A stretch of DNA of 64,000 nt, taken from the NCBI GenBank assembly GCA_024760545.1, contig CP060501.1, positions 3,984,036-4,048,035 of the forward strand. The letters run 5' to 3'. Positions 35,527 through 46,386 of the stretch are shown here, one piece after another. The stretch's first letter is position 1; every line of letters starts with the position of its first letter. The position numbers and the translations under genes are program-made. The DNA comes from Nitrospira sp. Lineage in GTDB: Bacteria > Nitrospirota > Nitrospiria > Nitrospirales > Nitrospiraceae. The notes beneath the pieces were generated by a model. The model saw nothing but the letters and a program-made list of their open reading frames with translations, made no database searches and was not told where the DNA came from.

Positions 35527-36630
35527 ATGCCGACGGCCGACACGACTCCTTCCAAGGCTCCGCTGTCTCCACCGGATCACCGACATATCGCAAAGGCTGT
35601 CGAGGCTCACCTCCCTCCGGGTCTCGCCTTGAAGACCGTGACGCCGTTGGCGGGCGACGCCTCCAACCGGCGCTACTATCGAGCGACCCTTACAGGCGGA
35701 CCGCCGCATTCCGTCATCGTCATGCAGTTGGCTGAACCGGAAGGATTCAAGCAATCTGAAGAGGCAGTGAGCGGCTCGATGCATCCGATCTCAGAGCTGC
35801 CGTTCGTCAACATCATGTCGCATTTGGCTAAAATAAATGTCCCCGTGCCCGCGCTCCACTACTATGATCAATCCGGCGGACTGCTCTACCTGGAAGATTT
35901 CGGGGATGTGACCCTGGCGGAGGCCGTCAGCCGCGCGGATGCGCCCGGCCTGGAGTCCCGCTATAAGCAGGCCATCAATGTGCTGGTGCAGATGCAGATC
36001 AAGGCGACGACGCCGGCGGATCCCAAGTGTTTGGCGTTTCATCGGGGTTTCGACGTGCCGTTGCTGATGTGGGAGTTCGAGCACTTCCTTGAGTATGGGG
36101 TTGCGTCGCGCAACGGAACGCCGTTGCCCGACGCGGATGCGTCGGCCATTCGCCGCGGGTTCGAGAACATTGCGGAACAATTGGCCGCCCAGCCGCGCGT
36201 GTTCACGCATCGCGACTATCACTCACGCAATTTGATGGTGGATGGACTGCGGCTTGGGGTGATCGACTTCCAGGACGCCTTGATGGGGCCGGCCACCTAT
36301 GATCTGGCGTCACTCCTGCGGGATGCTTACATTCAGCTCGACGAAACCCTTGTCGACGATTTGGTGAACTACTATCTCGATCAACTGGCCGAGCGGCGTT
36401 TCGTTTGGACCAATCGCGCCGCATTCCGGCGCCTGTTCGATCTCACGAGCATTCAGCGGAATCTGAAGGCTGCCGGTCGGTTCGTCTACATCGATCGGGT
36501 CAAAGGCAACCCAAAATTCTTGGCCGATATTCCCCGCGTCTTGAGCTACGTCAAACGCAATCTTCACAAATATCCGGAGTTGGAGACGCTCCGGAGACAC
36601 CTCACCCCCTATGTGCCGGAACTGCAATGA
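35527..36630 (+). CDS. amgK: N-acetylmuramate/N-acetylglucosamine kinase AmgK-like
   Basis: 367 residues of the aminoglycoside-phosphotransferase kinase fold. The glycine loop region contains PLAGDASNRRYYR (about 40-52). The catalytic loop is THRDYHSRNLMV (about 228-239), and the metal Asp is in GVIDFQDALMGPATYDLASL (about 246-265). AmgK phosphorylates MurNAc at the anomeric position in peptidoglycan recycling. The next gene encodes the matching uridylyltransferase MurU, which makes this assignment more specific than the fold alone. ATG 35527 was chosen because homology begins shortly after it; the frame is open upstream into VanZ. Confidence 0.85.
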   Translation: MPTADTTPSKAPLSPPDHRHIAKAVEAHLPPGLALKTVTPLAGDASNRRYYRATLTGGPPHSVIVMQLAEPEGFKQSEEAVSGSMHPISELPFVNIMSHLAKINVPVPALHYYDQSGGLLYLEDFGDVTLAEAVSRADAPGLESRYKQAINVLVQMQIKATTPADPKCLAFHRGFDVPLLMWEFEHFLEYGVASRNGTPLPDADASAIRRGFENIAEQLAAQPRVFTHRDYHSRNLMVDGLRLGVIDFQDALMGPATYDLASLLRDAYIQLDETLVDDLVNYYLDQLAERRFVWTNRAAFRRLFDLTSIQRNLKAAGRFVYIDRVKGNPKFLADIPRVLSYVKRNLHKYPELETLRRHLTPYVPELQ

Positions 36631-36676
36631 CCAGTGAAGAGTAAGGCGTGAGGGTGAGGACGCCTCAGAGGGTCTT

Positions 36677-37435
36677 ATGAAGGCCATGATCCTTGCGGCT
36701 GGTCTTGGAACCCGCCTCAGGCCGCTGACCAACACCATTCCTAAACCGTTGTTGCCCGTCGGCGGCACTCCGCTTATCGTCTGGAACGTCCTGCTGCTGA
36801 AAAGACATGGATTTGATCAGATCGTGGTCAACCTTCATTATTTGGGTCCGATGATCGAACAGGCCCTAGGCAACGGCTCAAAATACGGGGTTCGGATCGT
36901 GTATTCACATGAACCAGTCATACTGGGAACGGGCGGCGGGATCAAACAAGCCGAGCCTCATTTTTCAGGGGAACCGGTGTTGGTCCTCAACGGGGATACG
37001 CTCGTGGAATTGGATCTCGGAGCGCTCCGCGATTTTCACCTCAGACGACAAGCGGCGGCGACGTTGGTGCTGCGTGAGGATGCGGACGCTGTCCACTGGG
37101 GGTTGGTGGAGGTGGGAGACAAGGATCAGATCCTGCGCATCACGGGAAAAGGCCGCGTTGGTTCCTTCCCAACAGTGCCACGCATGTTCGCCGGGATTCA
37201 CATCTTGGATCCCCGGCTCCTCCGGCAGGTTCCCAAGGGGGAAGCTTCTTCGATTATCGATCCCTATGTTTCTGCCATCGAGCGCGGAGAAACAGTCCTC
37301 GGCTATGATCTGCATGGCTACTGGTCGGATGTCGGAACAGTCGGACGCTACGCGCAGGCCGAGAAGGATGCCCGAGCAGGACTGATCCGCTTGGAAGACC
37401 GCTCTCCTCTCGAACCTCGCCTTCCTCGCAGCTGA
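36677..37435 (+). CDS. murU: N-acetylmuramate-1-phosphate uridylyltransferase MurU-like
   Basis: 252 residues, a sugar-1-phosphate nucleotidyltransferase. The NTP signature is MILAAGLGTRLRPLTNTIPK (residues 4-23), with an active-site segment GTGGGIKQAE (about 77-86), the metal aspartate in LVLNGDTLVE (about 98-107) and a late GYWSDVGT motif. With AmgK it converts recycled MurNAc to UDP-MurNAc, bypassing de novo synthesis and the fosfomycin target MurA. It lies 46 bp after amgK on the same strand. A related glucose-1-phosphate thymidylyl- or mannose guanylyltransferase would look similar, but the neighbour favours MurU. Confidence 0.85.
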   Translation: MKAMILAAGLGTRLRPLTNTIPKPLLPVGGTPLIVWNVLLLKRHGFDQIVVNLHYLGPMIEQALGNGSKYGVRIVYSHEPVILGTGGGIKQAEPHFSGEPVLVLNGDTLVELDLGALRDFHLRRQAAATLVLREDADAVHWGLVEVGDKDQILRITGKGRVGSFPTVPRMFAGIHILDPRLLRQVPKGEASSIIDPYVSAIERGETVLGYDLHGYWSDVGTVGRYAQAEKDARAGLIRLEDRSPLEPRLPRS

Positions 37436-37492
37436 GCTGGGTCTCGGTCGGGCCATGTCGCTCGGCCGATATCCGATGGCTCGGTGGGTACT

Positions 37493-38857
37493 CTAATCTT
37501 TTTGCTGTTTGAGCAGTCGGGCGAGATAGGTTCGCTGGAGCTTCAGTGATTCGGCCGCCTTCGTCTGATTACCGTCCGCCCGTTCCATCGCACGCGTGAT
37601 GATGTAGCGGCTGTGTTGTTCCATCGATTCGTGGTAGGGCAGGTCCAGATACGGCAATGCGGGATCATTGTTCCCCCGGAGATTGGCATCATCCGCCAGC
37701 AGAGCCAGCATATCCGGCTCAATCGTGTCCTTTGGACTCAAGACGACGGCGCGCGCGATGACATTGTCCAACTCGCGAATGTTTCCCGGCCACGGATAAC
37801 GAGTCAACGTATCCAGCGTCGCCGCACTGAGCGTCATGCCCGGTCGTTTCGCATCTCTCGCATGGCGCTCCAGGAAGAACTGCGCGAGGGCTGTCACATC
37901 TCCCTGCCGCTCACGAAGCGGCGGCAACGTCAGGGTCACGACGTTGAGCCGGAAATACAGATCTTCGCGGAACTGGCCCGCCCTCACGGCCTGCCGGAGA
38001 TCCTTGTTGGTTGCGGCGATAATGCGGATATTCACCGAGACCGTCTTGGATCCGCCCACTCGTTGGAACTCCCGGTCTTGAAGGACCCGAAGAAGCTTGG
38101 CTTGCAGGGGCAGCGACATGTCCCCGATCTCGTCGAGGAACACGGTTCCTCCGTCGGCCATTTCCAGCTTTCCCTTTTGCTGGCGGTCCGCCCCTGTGAA
38201 CGCGCCGCGTTCGTGGCCGAACAGTTCGTTCTCGAGCAACGTCTCCGTCAATGCGACGCAGTTGATGACGATGAGCGGCATGGCGCTCCGAGGGCTCCAT
38301 TGATGGATCGATCGCGCAAACAGTTCCTTTCCGGTCCCGCTTTGGCCGAGGAGCAAGACGCTCGCATCGGACTTCGCGGCTCGTTGCGCTGCGTCCACGA
38401 CAGACCGTACGGAGGGGCTGTTCCCGACGATGGCGGCATAACGGCCGTCGACCTCGGAGCGAAGATACGCGACTTGCCGTTGCAGCGAGTCCCGCTCCAG
38501 GGCTTTGCGGATCACGATCAGGAGATGGTCCTTGTCGAGGGGTTTGGTCAGGAAGTCGTACGCCCCTTCTTTCATGGCTTCCACGGCCGCTTCGATGGAC
38601 CCATGCGCCGTCATGACGATGACGGGAAGGTTCTCCGCCGGTTTCATCTGCGAAAGACGCCTGAGCACGTCGAGACCCGAGAGCCTGGGCAGCGACAGAT
38701 CCAGCAGGACGAGCTGGGGAGACTCGTGAACGATCTGGTCCAGTGCTTGCTGCCCCTCCGATGCCATGACGGTTTCGTACCCGGACGCCTGTAACCGATC
38801 CTCGAGCATCATGACGATGTCGGGGTCATCGTCGACGATAAGAATCTTCGCGTTCAT
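37493..38857 (-). CDS. NtrC-family sigma-54-dependent response regulator
   Basis: 454 residues. The receiver domain (about 1-120) has DDDPD, phospho-Asp in LVLLDLSLP (about residue 53) and Lys in LTKPLDK. The AAA+ domain (about 140-370) has Walker A GQSGTGKE, the sigma-54 contact loop GAFTGA, Walker [11 protein letters not shown] and the arginine-rich sensor region [14 protein letters not shown] Fis-type HTH closes the C-terminus ([20 protein letters not shown]). It activates sigma-54 promoters when phosphorylated. No histidine kinase lies next to it, so the partner is elsewhere. It converges on murU with 57 bp between. Confidence 0.9.
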   Translation of the reverse strand: MNAKILIVDDDPDIVMMLEDRLQASGYETVMASEGQQALDQIVHESPQLVLLDLSLPRLSGLDVLRRLSQMKPAENLPVIVMTAHGSIEAAVEAMKEGAYDFLTKPLDKDHLLIVIRKALERDSLQRQVAYLRSEVDGRYAAIVGNSPSVRSVVDAAQRAAKSDASVLLLGQSGTGKELFARSIHQWSPRSAMPLIVINCVALTETLLENELFGHERGAFTGADRQQKGKLEMADGGTVFLDEIGDMSLPLQAKLLRVLQDREFQRVGGSKTVSVNIRIIAATNKDLRQAVRAGQFREDLYFRLNVVTLTLPPLRERQGDVTALAQFFLERHARDAKRPGMTLSAATLDTLTRYPWPGNIRELDNVIARAVVLSPKDTIEPDMLALLADDANLRGNNDPALPYLDLPYHESMEQHSRYIITRAMERADGNQTKAAESLKLQRTYLARLLKQQKD

Positions 38858-38967
38858 ACTCCAGCTCGTGAGGCGTGAGGGGTTAACTGTGAGGCGAGGG
38901 TCTCAATGCATTGTTCAGGCGACATCCTATTCCATCTTCCATTATCTGATGCTCCACCCCTTACCCC

Positions 38968-40293
38968 TCACGCATTCTCCATGACATTGATGACGAGTCC
39001 CGTCAACGGCTTGGGGTAAAAGTATGTGGATTTGTGCGGCATCCGTTCGCCGGCCGCCGCGACGGCTTGCACTTCACTGACCTTGGTGGCGTTAAGAAGG
39101 AACGCGCCTGTCCCTGTTCCTCGAGCCACCCAATCGAGCGCTTCGTGATCATCTTTCGTGTACAGAATGGCTTCCTGCTCCTGTTGAGTCGGGCAGAGCT
39201 TGGTCACGATGAGCTGTTGGAGTAGAGAGACGTCGAGTTTGGTCCGAGGTGATGCCTGCGCAGAGGGCCGATGCGCCGGTTTCAGCGTCAGGGTGACGTA
39301 TCGTTCATCGCCTTGCCGGGTCAGGCCGAACACCGGCGCGCTCTTTCCTTCTGTCCTCAATGCGGTCAGAAACTGGTGGCGCGCCTGACTCTGTGTGGAT
39401 GGAGTATAGGGATACTCTCGGAACTCGAACATCTCGCCGAGCGACTGCTTGATCTGGTCCAGGGAAGGCAGTGGAGTGGTTGCAACCCGGTGCGTCGGCA
39501 ACACCGTCAACCCCGGATCTTCAAGCTGGGAGAGCAGCATTAATACTGAGTCGTAAGGCTGGAGCCCGGCCGGAGCGCTGTCCTGTTGTCGACGGAGTTT
39601 TTGATAGTTCAACGCGGTCTCATAGCGGTGATGACCGTCTGCAATGAACAGCGGCTTACTCCGCATCGTATCGGTCATCTGTCCGAGGATGGCCTCATCG
39701 GTCACGGCCCACAGGCGTTCGCGGCAGCCGGCATCGTCTTGAAAATCGTAGAGGGCGGGTTTGCCTTTTACCTCGGCTTCCAAGAGTCCCATGATGACAC
39801 CGAGCGGATCGGAGTAGAGAGACCAGATCGGACTGAAGTTCGTCCGGCAGGCTTCGATGAGGTTCAGGCGATCGGTTTTCGCCGCGGCGCGCGTGTTCTC
39901 ATGCGGATAGATATGCCCGGAGTCCAGGGCCTCCAGCTTTGCCAAGGCCAGGAACCCTCGTAACACCTTCTTGGGCGCATCCGGCGCTGAGTAGGGAGGG
40001 CTATATTCAATAGTGTGGTAATAAACAGCCGGCCGCTCATCGCGTTTGAGGATGCCGTCCTTGATCCAGGCCTGAAGCGCAGCGGCTGCTCGGGTATACC
40101 GGTTATGCGCGGGGCTATCACCGGTCTGGTCCAGCCCCAATTCCATGCGGATGATATTGTGGGGATGCCGGTCGTGGAGCCGCTTCTGCCCTTCCGCATC
40201 GATGATATCGTACGGTGGAGCGATCACATCCTTGATGGCGCCCACAATCGTCTGGTCGAACAATGTACCCTGAAATGGAAAGATCTGTGACAT
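38968..40293 (-). CDS. DUF1015 family protein
   Basis: 441 residues with the DUF1015 signatures APPYDIID (near residue 25), PHNIIRMELG, YPHENTRAAAKTDRL (about 128-142) and FIADGHHRYETALNY (about 215-229). The conserved DGHHRYET suggests a catalytic or metal site, but no member has a settled function; some lie beside serine or cofactor genes. AAGGGG six bases before ATG 40293 supports the start. It is cytosolic with no membrane segments. It sits between the NtrC-type regulator and the prenyl synthase on the same strand, with about 110-125 bp gaps, so cotranscription is uncertain. Confidence 0.82.
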   Translation of the reverse strand: MSQIFPFQGTLFDQTIVGAIKDVIAPPYDIIDAEGQKRLHDRHPHNIIRMELGLDQTGDSPAHNRYTRAAAALQAWIKDGILKRDERPAVYYHTIEYSPPYSAPDAPKKVLRGFLALAKLEALDSGHIYPHENTRAAAKTDRLNLIEACRTNFSPIWSLYSDPLGVIMGLLEAEVKGKPALYDFQDDAGCRERLWAVTDEAILGQMTDTMRSKPLFIADGHHRYETALNYQKLRRQQDSAPAGLQPYDSVLMLLSQLEDPGLTVLPTHRVATTPLPSLDQIKQSLGEMFEFREYPYTPSTQSQARHQFLTALRTEGKSAPVFGLTRQGDERYVTLTLKPAHRPSAQASPRTKLDVSLLQQLIVTKLCPTQQEQEAILYTKDDHEALDWVARGTGTGAFLLNATKVSEVQAVAAAGERMPHKSTYFYPKPLTGLVINVMENA

Positions 40294-40418
40294 GAACAGC
40301 CCCTTTGCAGTGTCGCAACAGCGACGATGGTTTGATGGTTACAAGAGCGAGCGGGGTTCTTTCGCCTACGCCGTGCCGCTCCCACGGCCCAGCGTACGTC
40401 CGGCTGGCGGAAAGGCAA

Positions 40419-41423
40419 TTACCGATCGCGGGTAATCATGTAATCAGCGGCGACCGACAGCGCACGCCGCGCGGTACTATCGTCGAAGCGATCGAGTTCA
40501 TGCTTGGCGGCGGCGATATACGCTCGGGCGCGATCCATCGCGTAGGTGATCGACCCGAAATCGGCCATCAGCAAAAGAATGCGCTCTAGATCGGACGTGC
40601 TGAGCGTCCGAGTTTCCATTCGATCTTTGATCATCTGTCTGTCCTGCTCCGAACAGTGCTGCAGCAGGTGCAGGAGCGGCAGCGTAGCTTTTCCCTGGCG
40701 AAGGTCCTGTCCGATCGTTTTCCCGAGTGACTCGCCGTTCGCGGTATAATCCAACGTATCGTCGGCGACCTGGAACGCAATGCCGAGGTATTGACCGAAG
40801 CGGAACAACGCATTCTGCTGTGTCTCCGAGGCTTCGGCCAGGATGGCGCCCATTCGGCAGGAGGCGGCGATCAATCCGGCAGTTTTGTGCTCGACGATCT
40901 TGATGTAGTCAATCTCCGGCATCGAGGGGTTTCCGTTGTAATACAGCTGAAGGACCTCACCTTCGGCCATTTTTTTACAGGCATCGGCGAGGACCTCATT
41001 GATTCCCTGACTCTGGAACTCAACGACTTTGCACATCGCCTTGGTATAGAGATAGTCGCCGACTAGAATGCTGATCTGGTTTCCCCATACCTTTCGAGCG
41101 GTTCGCCTGCCCCTTCGAATATCCGCGTCATCCACGACATCGTCGTGTAACAGGGTCGCGGTGTGAATGTATTCCACAATACTGCCCAGCTGATGGTGCT
41201 CGGACCCCGGATACCCGCAGAGGCGGGCCGACAGGAGTAAAAGCAGGGGTCTGATGCGCTTGCCGCCGCCGCTCAAAATATGGGCGGCAACGGTGTTGAC
41301 CAGGGTGACGCTGGAGTCCAGGTTCTTTCGGACCCGATCTTCAACTCCATCCAGCTCGCCGCGATAGGCTTCCCACACATCGGCCATGCTGTGCAGGGTG
41401 GCAATTACAGGACCTTGTGTCAT
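40419..41423 (-). CDS. ispB: Long-chain all-trans polyprenyl diphosphate synthase
   Basis: 334 residues of the polyprenyl synthetase family. The first aspartate-rich motif is LLHDDVVDDADIRRGRRT (about 92-109); the second is FQVADDTLDYTA (about 217-228), DDxxD type. GGGKRIRPLLLLLSARLCG supplies the lysine/arginine of the IPP site. Length and motifs match octaprenyl/nonaprenyl synthases (IspB type), which make the quinone side chain by condensing IPP with farnesyl diphosphate. Chain length cannot be read from the sequence by eye. It is divergent from gltB, with a 199-bp shared upstream region. Confidence 0.85.
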   Translation of the reverse strand: MTQGPVIATLHSMADVWEAYRGELDGVEDRVRKNLDSSVTLVNTVAAHILSGGGKRIRPLLLLLSARLCGYPGSEHHQLGSIVEYIHTATLLHDDVVDDADIRRGRRTARKVWGNQISILVGDYLYTKAMCKVVEFQSQGINEVLADACKKMAEGEVLQLYYNGNPSMPEIDYIKIVEHKTAGLIAASCRMGAILAEASETQQNALFRFGQYLGIAFQVADDTLDYTANGESLGKTIGQDLRQGKATLPLLHLLQHCSEQDRQMIKDRMETRTLSTSDLERILLLMADFGSITYAMDRARAYIAAAKHELDRFDDSTARRALSVAADYMITRDR

Positions 41424-41622
41424 GCCGCGGATGGTATGGCAGCCGAGGAAATAAAGTCAAGCAAATGACGGCGATAAGAACACGCAATCTTGACAGAAGA
41501 ATGACCCATCCAGTAAGGTCTGTCCCACCGTGACATTCGCCTGAGAATCAGCCTGAGGACTATGGGGTTCAATTCACCCGAAGTTTCTCTCGCGCGCCAT
41601 TCTCCATTCAATAGGAAAACGC

Positions 41623-44600
41623 GTGATCTTTGAACGAGATAGACACATGAATCTTCCCGGTTTCCCCCGTCAGCAAGGGCTCTATGATCCCCGGCATGAG
41701 AAGGATTCCTGTGGGATCGGCTTCGTCGTCAACATCAAAGGGAAGAAGTCCCACGACATTGTGCAGCAAGGGCTTCAAGTATTGGAGAATCTGACTCACC
41801 GCGGAGCGCAGGGATGCGATCCGTGCACCGGGGATGGAGCCGGTATTCTGCTACAAGTCCCGCACACCTTCTTGAAGCGGGTAGCCGGCGATGCCGGCGT
41901 GTCATTGCCCGGGGAGGGTGAGTATGGGGTGGGGCAGTTGTTTCTGCCGCCGAATGCGGATTCCCGCCGGTTATGCGAGCGGCTGTTCACTGAAATCATC
42001 GCTGAAGAAGGCTTGCGCCTGCTTGGCTGGCGCGATGTGCCGGTCAAGAGCGATCAGATTGGCGAACAAGCGCGAACCACAGAGCCGTTCATGCGGCAAA
42101 TTTTCATCGCGCGCGACGCGTTGAACGAGGCCCAGTTCGAACGAAAGCTCTATGTGGTCCGCAAGCGGATCGAACAAGCGGTGGAGGAGTCGGCGATTCA
42201 AGGACGAGAACACTTCTACGTGTCGAGCTTGTCGGCCAATACCATCGTCTACAAGGGGCTCCTGCTTCCCCATCAAATGGCGCCGTACTACCAGGATCTC
42301 ACCGACGAACGGATGGTGAGCGCACTGGCACTGGTGCACTCGCGATTCAGCACGAATACCTTCCCCACGTGGCCGCGGGCGCATCCCTATCGGTATGTGT
42401 GCCACAACGGCGAGATCAATACGCTGAAGGGCAACGTCAATTGGATGAAGGCGCGTCAGGGCCGTCTCCACTCCGAACTGTTCGGCAAGGACATGGAGAA
42501 ACTGTTCCCGATCGTCTCCGAGAATCAAAGCGACTCGGCCTGTCTGGACAACACGCTTGAATTTCTGCTGCTCGGCGGACGCTCCCTGCCGCACGCCATG
42601 ATGATGTTGATTCCCGAACCGTGGGTGGCGAATTCACAAATGGATTTGGATCGCCGGGGCTTCTATCAGTATCACGCGGCGATGATGGAGCCGTGGGACG
42701 GGCCGGCAGCCGTGTGCTTTACCGACGGCAAGATGATCGGTGCAACGCTGGACCGCAATGGACTCCGCCCGTGCCGCTACCAAGTGATGACGGATGGAAC
42801 GGTCGTGCTGGCATCGGAAGCCGGAGTGCTTCCGGCCCCGGCGAAAGACATTCGGATGAAGGGCCGGCTCATGCCCGGACGCATGTTCTTGGTCGATACG
42901 GTACAGGGCCGGATTATCGATGATGAAGAGATCAAGGCCGATATCGTCAAACGGAAGCCGTACCGCAGCTGGGTGACGCAATACGGTGTCTCGCTTGACG
43001 AACTGCCGGAACCGTTGAACGTGCCGCAGCCGGATCACCCCACGATCAGGCAACGGCAGCAAGCTTTCGGCTATACGGTGGAAGAGTTGAAGATGGTCAT
43101 CACGCCCATGATCGTCAACGGCGAGGAACCGGTGTCGTCGATGGGGACCGACACGCCTCTGGCGGTGCTGTCGAATCGGCCGCAGCTGTTGTTCAAGTAT
43201 TTCAAGCAACTCTTCGCCCAGGTCACGAATCCGCCCATCGACCCGATTCGTGAGCAGCTGGTGATGTCGCTGGTCACGAACATCGGGCCGAAGCCCAATC
43301 TGATGGATGAGTCGCCCGAATCGTGCCGGCGGATCAAGGTGCAACAACCGATTTTGACGAACGCCGATCTCCAAAAGATCCGCGGAATTTCGGACCCGAA
43401 CTTCAAGAGCAAGACGCTCCGCATGTTGTTCCGCGTAGCCGAAGGGGCGGACGGTCTTGGCGCGGCGGTCGACGAGCTATGCCGGGAAGCGTCGCAGGCG
43501 ATCAAGGAAGGGTACAAATTCTTGATCCTCAGCGATCGCGGAGTCGACGAGGCCTGGGCACCGATTCCCAGCCTCCTCGGTATTTCGGCTGTCCACCACC
43601 ACTTGGTGCGGGAATGCTCGAGAACTGAAGTCGGACTCATTCTGGAAACCGGGGAACCGCGTGATGTGCACCAATTCGCCTGCTTGATCGGCTACGGCGC
43701 CGGAACGATCAACCCCTATCTCGTCTTTGAAACGCTCGTCGATATGGAACGCGACGAGTATTTGCCGGAAGGGCTCGACGCCCAAACAGCTGAAGGCAAG
43801 TTCATCAAGGCCATCAATAAGGGCCTGCTCAAAATCTTCTCCAAGATGGGCATCTCGACCGTGCAATCCTACTGCGGGGCGCAGATTTTCGAGGCCATTG
43901 GGTTGAATCACGAACTGATCGATCGGTACTTTACGGGAACGGCGTCGCGCATCGAAGGGGTCGGCATCGGCGAGATCGGCGAGGAAACGTTACGCCGGCA
44001 TCGGACGGCCTACGAACCGGCGGCGATCCGCCAACTGGATTTCGGCGGAGAAGTTCATTACCGCATTCAGAGCGAGCATCACAATTGGAATCCTGACACG
44101 ATCTACAAACTGCAGCATGCCAGCCGCGCGAACGACGCGAAGACCTACGCGGAATTCGCCCAACTCGTCAACGATGAGAGTCAGCGGCGGTCGAACTTGC
44201 GCGGTCTGTTCGATTTCAAATTCGCGGGCCAGCCGATTTCCATCGACGAGGTGGAGCCTGCCAAAGACATTGTTAAGCGCTTCAATACCGGCGCGATGTC
44301 GTTCGGGTCGATCAGCAAGGAAGCGCATGAAACGCTCGCGATCGCCATGAACCGGCTCGGCGGCAAGAGCAACACCGGGGAAGGCGGTGAAGATCCCGAG
44401 CGGTTCAAACCGCTGCCGAACGGTGATTCGAAGAACAGTTATATCAAGCAAGTGGCCTCGGCCCGGTTCGGTGTGACGGCGCATTACCTGGTCAATGCGC
44501 GTGAATTGCAGATCAAGATGGCGCAGGGCGCGAAACCGGGTGAGGGAGGACAGTTACCCGGACACAAGGTCGATGAGAATATTGCGCGGTTCCGCTATGC

Positions 44601-46164
44601 CACGCCGGGCGTACAGCTGATCTCGCCTCCGCCGCATCATGATATCTACTCGATTGAGGATTTGGCTCAGCTGATCTTCGACTTGAAGAACTCGAATCCG
44701 GAGGCTGGTGTCTCGGTCAAGCTCGTCGCCGAAGTCGGAGTCGGGACCGTGGCGGCTGGTGTCGCCAAAGCCCATGCCGACAAAGTCCTGATCAGCGGTG
44801 ATTCCGGCGGCACGGGCGCGTCGCCGTTGTCGTCGATCAAGTATGCCGGTATTCCGTGGGAGCTGGGGCTGGCGGAAACTCACCAAACACTGGTGCTCAA
44901 CGATCTCCGCGGACGTATTCGCGTTGAAACGGACGGACAGATGAAAACGGGCCGCGACGTGGTGATCGCCACGCTGCTTGGCGCCGAGGAGTATGGATTC
45001 GCGACGGCGCCGCTCATCGTCGAAGGCTGCATCATGATGCGCAAGTGCCACCTGAACACCTGTCCCGTCGGCATCGCGACGCAAGATCCCGAACTGCGGA
45101 AGAAATTCAACGGCAAGCCGGAACATATCGTGAATTACCTGTTCTTCGTCGCCGAAGAAGCGCGGCAACTCATGGCGAAGCTCGGGTTCAGGACGATCAA
45201 TGAGATGGTCGGCCGGGTCGATAAGCTCAAAATCACCAAGGCGGTCGATCACTGGAAAGCCAAAGGGTTGGATCTTTCGCCCTTGCTGGTCATGCCCGAC
45301 GTGGGGCCGAACGTGGCTCGCTATTGTGTGCAAAAGCAGGATCACGGCCTTGATCATATTCTCGATAACGAGCTGGTGGAGCTGTGCCGGCCGGCGATCG
45401 ACAAGGGCGAAAAGGTGAATGTTCAACTGCCGATCCGCAACGTGAATCGGACGACCGGCACAGTTCTGTCCAGTAAGATCGCCAAGAAATACGGCCTGGA
45501 AGGTCTCCCGGAAGATACGATCTCGATCAAGTTCAACGGGTCGGCCGGCCAATCCTTTGGGGCGTTCCTTGCGCGAGGCATTACGCTGACCCTGGAAGGG
45601 GAGTCGAACGATTATATCGGGAAGGGATTGTCCGGCGGCAAGATCATCGTGTACCCGCCGAAGGACGCGCTCTACGATCCTGAAGAAACCATTCTGATCG
45701 GGAATACCTCATTATATGGCGCGACGCAGGGCGAAGCGTATTTCTATGGACGGGCGGGCGAGCGGTTTGCCGTTCGAAACAGCGGGGCGCATGCCGTCGT
45801 CGAAGGGACGGGCGATCACGGGTGTGAGTATATGACCGGTGGCGTGGTCGTGGTGCTCGGCGGAACAGGGCGCAACTTCGCGGCCGGGATGTCCGGGGGC
45901 GTCGCCTTCGTGCTGGATGACGGCGGGACATTCCAAAGCCGCTGCAATACCGGCATGGTTGAGTTGGAGCCGGTCACGACCAAGGAAGACAAACAGCTGC
46001 TCCACGGATTGATCACGAAACACTTCATGTACACCGGCAGCCGGAAGGCCAAGCAGGTCCTCGATGCATTCGATGCCACGGTTCCAAAATTCGTGAAGGT
46101 GATGCCGGTCGATTACAAACGCGTCATGGAAGAACGGAAGCGTAAAGCGAGCGCCGTGCATTGA
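41623..46164 (+). CDS. gltB: Glutamate synthase (NADPH) large subunit
   Basis: 1513 residues, the normal length. The class II amidotransferase domain begins after a short propeptide; Cys30 in KDSCGIGF is the expected N-terminal nucleophile after cleavage. A central domain follows, then the FMN/synthase domain (about 830-1210) with [14 protein letters not shown]-type and [13 protein letters not shown] segments. The 3Fe-4S cysteines are in [15 protein letters not shown] (about 1138-1152), and the GXGXG beta-helix closes the protein. It converts glutamine and 2-oxoglutarate to two glutamates. GTG 41623 has AGGA upstream; ATG 41647 is an alternative start and both give the same mature enzyme. gltD follows after 222 bp. 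Confidence 0.95.
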   Translation: MIFERDRHMNLPGFPRQQGLYDPRHEKDSCGIGFVVNIKGKKSHDIVQQGLQVLENLTHRGAQGCDPCTGDGAGILLQVPHTFLKRVAGDAGVSLPGEGEYGVGQLFLPPNADSRRLCERLFTEIIAEEGLRLLGWRDVPVKSDQIGEQARTTEPFMRQIFIARDALNEAQFERKLYVVRKRIEQAVEESAIQGREHFYVSSLSANTIVYKGLLLPHQMAPYYQDLTDERMVSALALVHSRFSTNTFPTWPRAHPYRYVCHNGEINTLKGNVNWMKARQGRLHSELFGKDMEKLFPIVSENQSDSACLDNTLEFLLLGGRSLPHAMMMLIPEPWVANSQMDLDRRGFYQYHAAMMEPWDGPAAVCFTDGKMIGATLDRNGLRPCRYQVMTDGTVVLASEAGVLPAPAKDIRMKGRLMPGRMFLVDTVQGRIIDDEEIKADIVKRKPYRSWVTQYGVSLDELPEPLNVPQPDHPTIRQRQQAFGYTVEELKMVITPMIVNGEEPVSSMGTDTPLAVLSNRPQLLFKYFKQLFAQVTNPPIDPIREQLVMSLVTNIGPKPNLMDESPESCRRIKVQQPILTNADLQKIRGISDPNFKSKTLRMLFRVAEGADGLGAAVDELCREASQAIKEGYKFLILSDRGVDEAWAPIPSLLGISAVHHHLVRECSRTEVGLILETGEPRDVHQFACLIGYGAGTINPYLVFETLVDMERDEYLPEGLDAQTAEGKFIKAINKGLLKIFSKMGISTVQSYCGAQIFEAIGLNHELIDRYFTGTASRIEGVGIGEIGEETLRRHRTAYEPAAIRQLDFGGEVHYRIQSEHHNWNPDTIYKLQHASRANDAKTYAEFAQLVNDESQRRSNLRGLFDFKFAGQPISIDEVEPAKDIVKRFNTGAMSFGSISKEAHETLAIAMNRLGGKSNTGEGGEDPERFKPLPNGDSKNSYIKQVASARFGVTAHYLVNARELQIKMAQGAKPGEGGQLPGHKVDENIARFRYATPGVQLISPPPHHDIYSIEDLAQLIFDLKNSNPEAGVSVKLVAEVGVGTVAAGVAKAHADKVLISGDSGGTGASPLSSIKYAGIPWELGLAETHQTLVLNDLRGRIRVETDGQMKTGRDVVIATLLGAEEYGFATAPLIVEGCIMMRKCHLNTCPVGIATQDPELRKKFNGKPEHIVNYLFFVAEEARQLMAKLGFRTINEMVGRVDKLKITKAVDHWKAKGLDLSPLLVMPDVGPNVARYCVQKQDHGLDHILDNELVELCRPAIDKGEKVNVQLPIRNVNRTTGTVLSSKIAKKYGLEGLPEDTISIKFNGSAGQSFGAFLARGITLTLEGESNDYIGKGLSGGKIIVYPPKDALYDPEETILIGNTSLYGATQGEAYFYGRAGERFAVRNSGAHAVVEGTGDHGCEYMTGGVVVVLGGTGRNFAAGMSGGVAFVLDDGGTFQSRCNTGMVELEPVTTKEDKQLLHGLITKHFMYTGSRKAKQVLDAFDATVPKFVKVMPVDYKRVMEERKRKASAVH

Positions 46165-46386
46165 ACCGGGTGGTCAAGCGCGCGTACGAGAGACCAGATA
46201 CGAAAGGCGAACGACGAGTAAGACATGGGTGATCCAAGTAGGGTAAAGCGCACGTCCATGTGGAAAGGCCTGCATCGGCAGGCTGGGAAGGGTGGGTGTG
46301 AAAGCGCGCAGGGTTGGGCGGGTGAAATTGAGGGTTTCCCAGTCAATCGCCAATATATGATTCGAGGGGGACAAAGTTAAGTAGCC

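Noticed and set aside
37613-38794. 393-codon plus-strand frame opposite the NtrC-type regulator
   Set aside because: All sigma-54 activator motifs lie on the minus strand; this is an antisense shadow.
44554-45552. 332-codon minus-strand frame within gltB
   Set aside because: Antisense of a conserved gltB region with intact FMN and Fe-S motifs.
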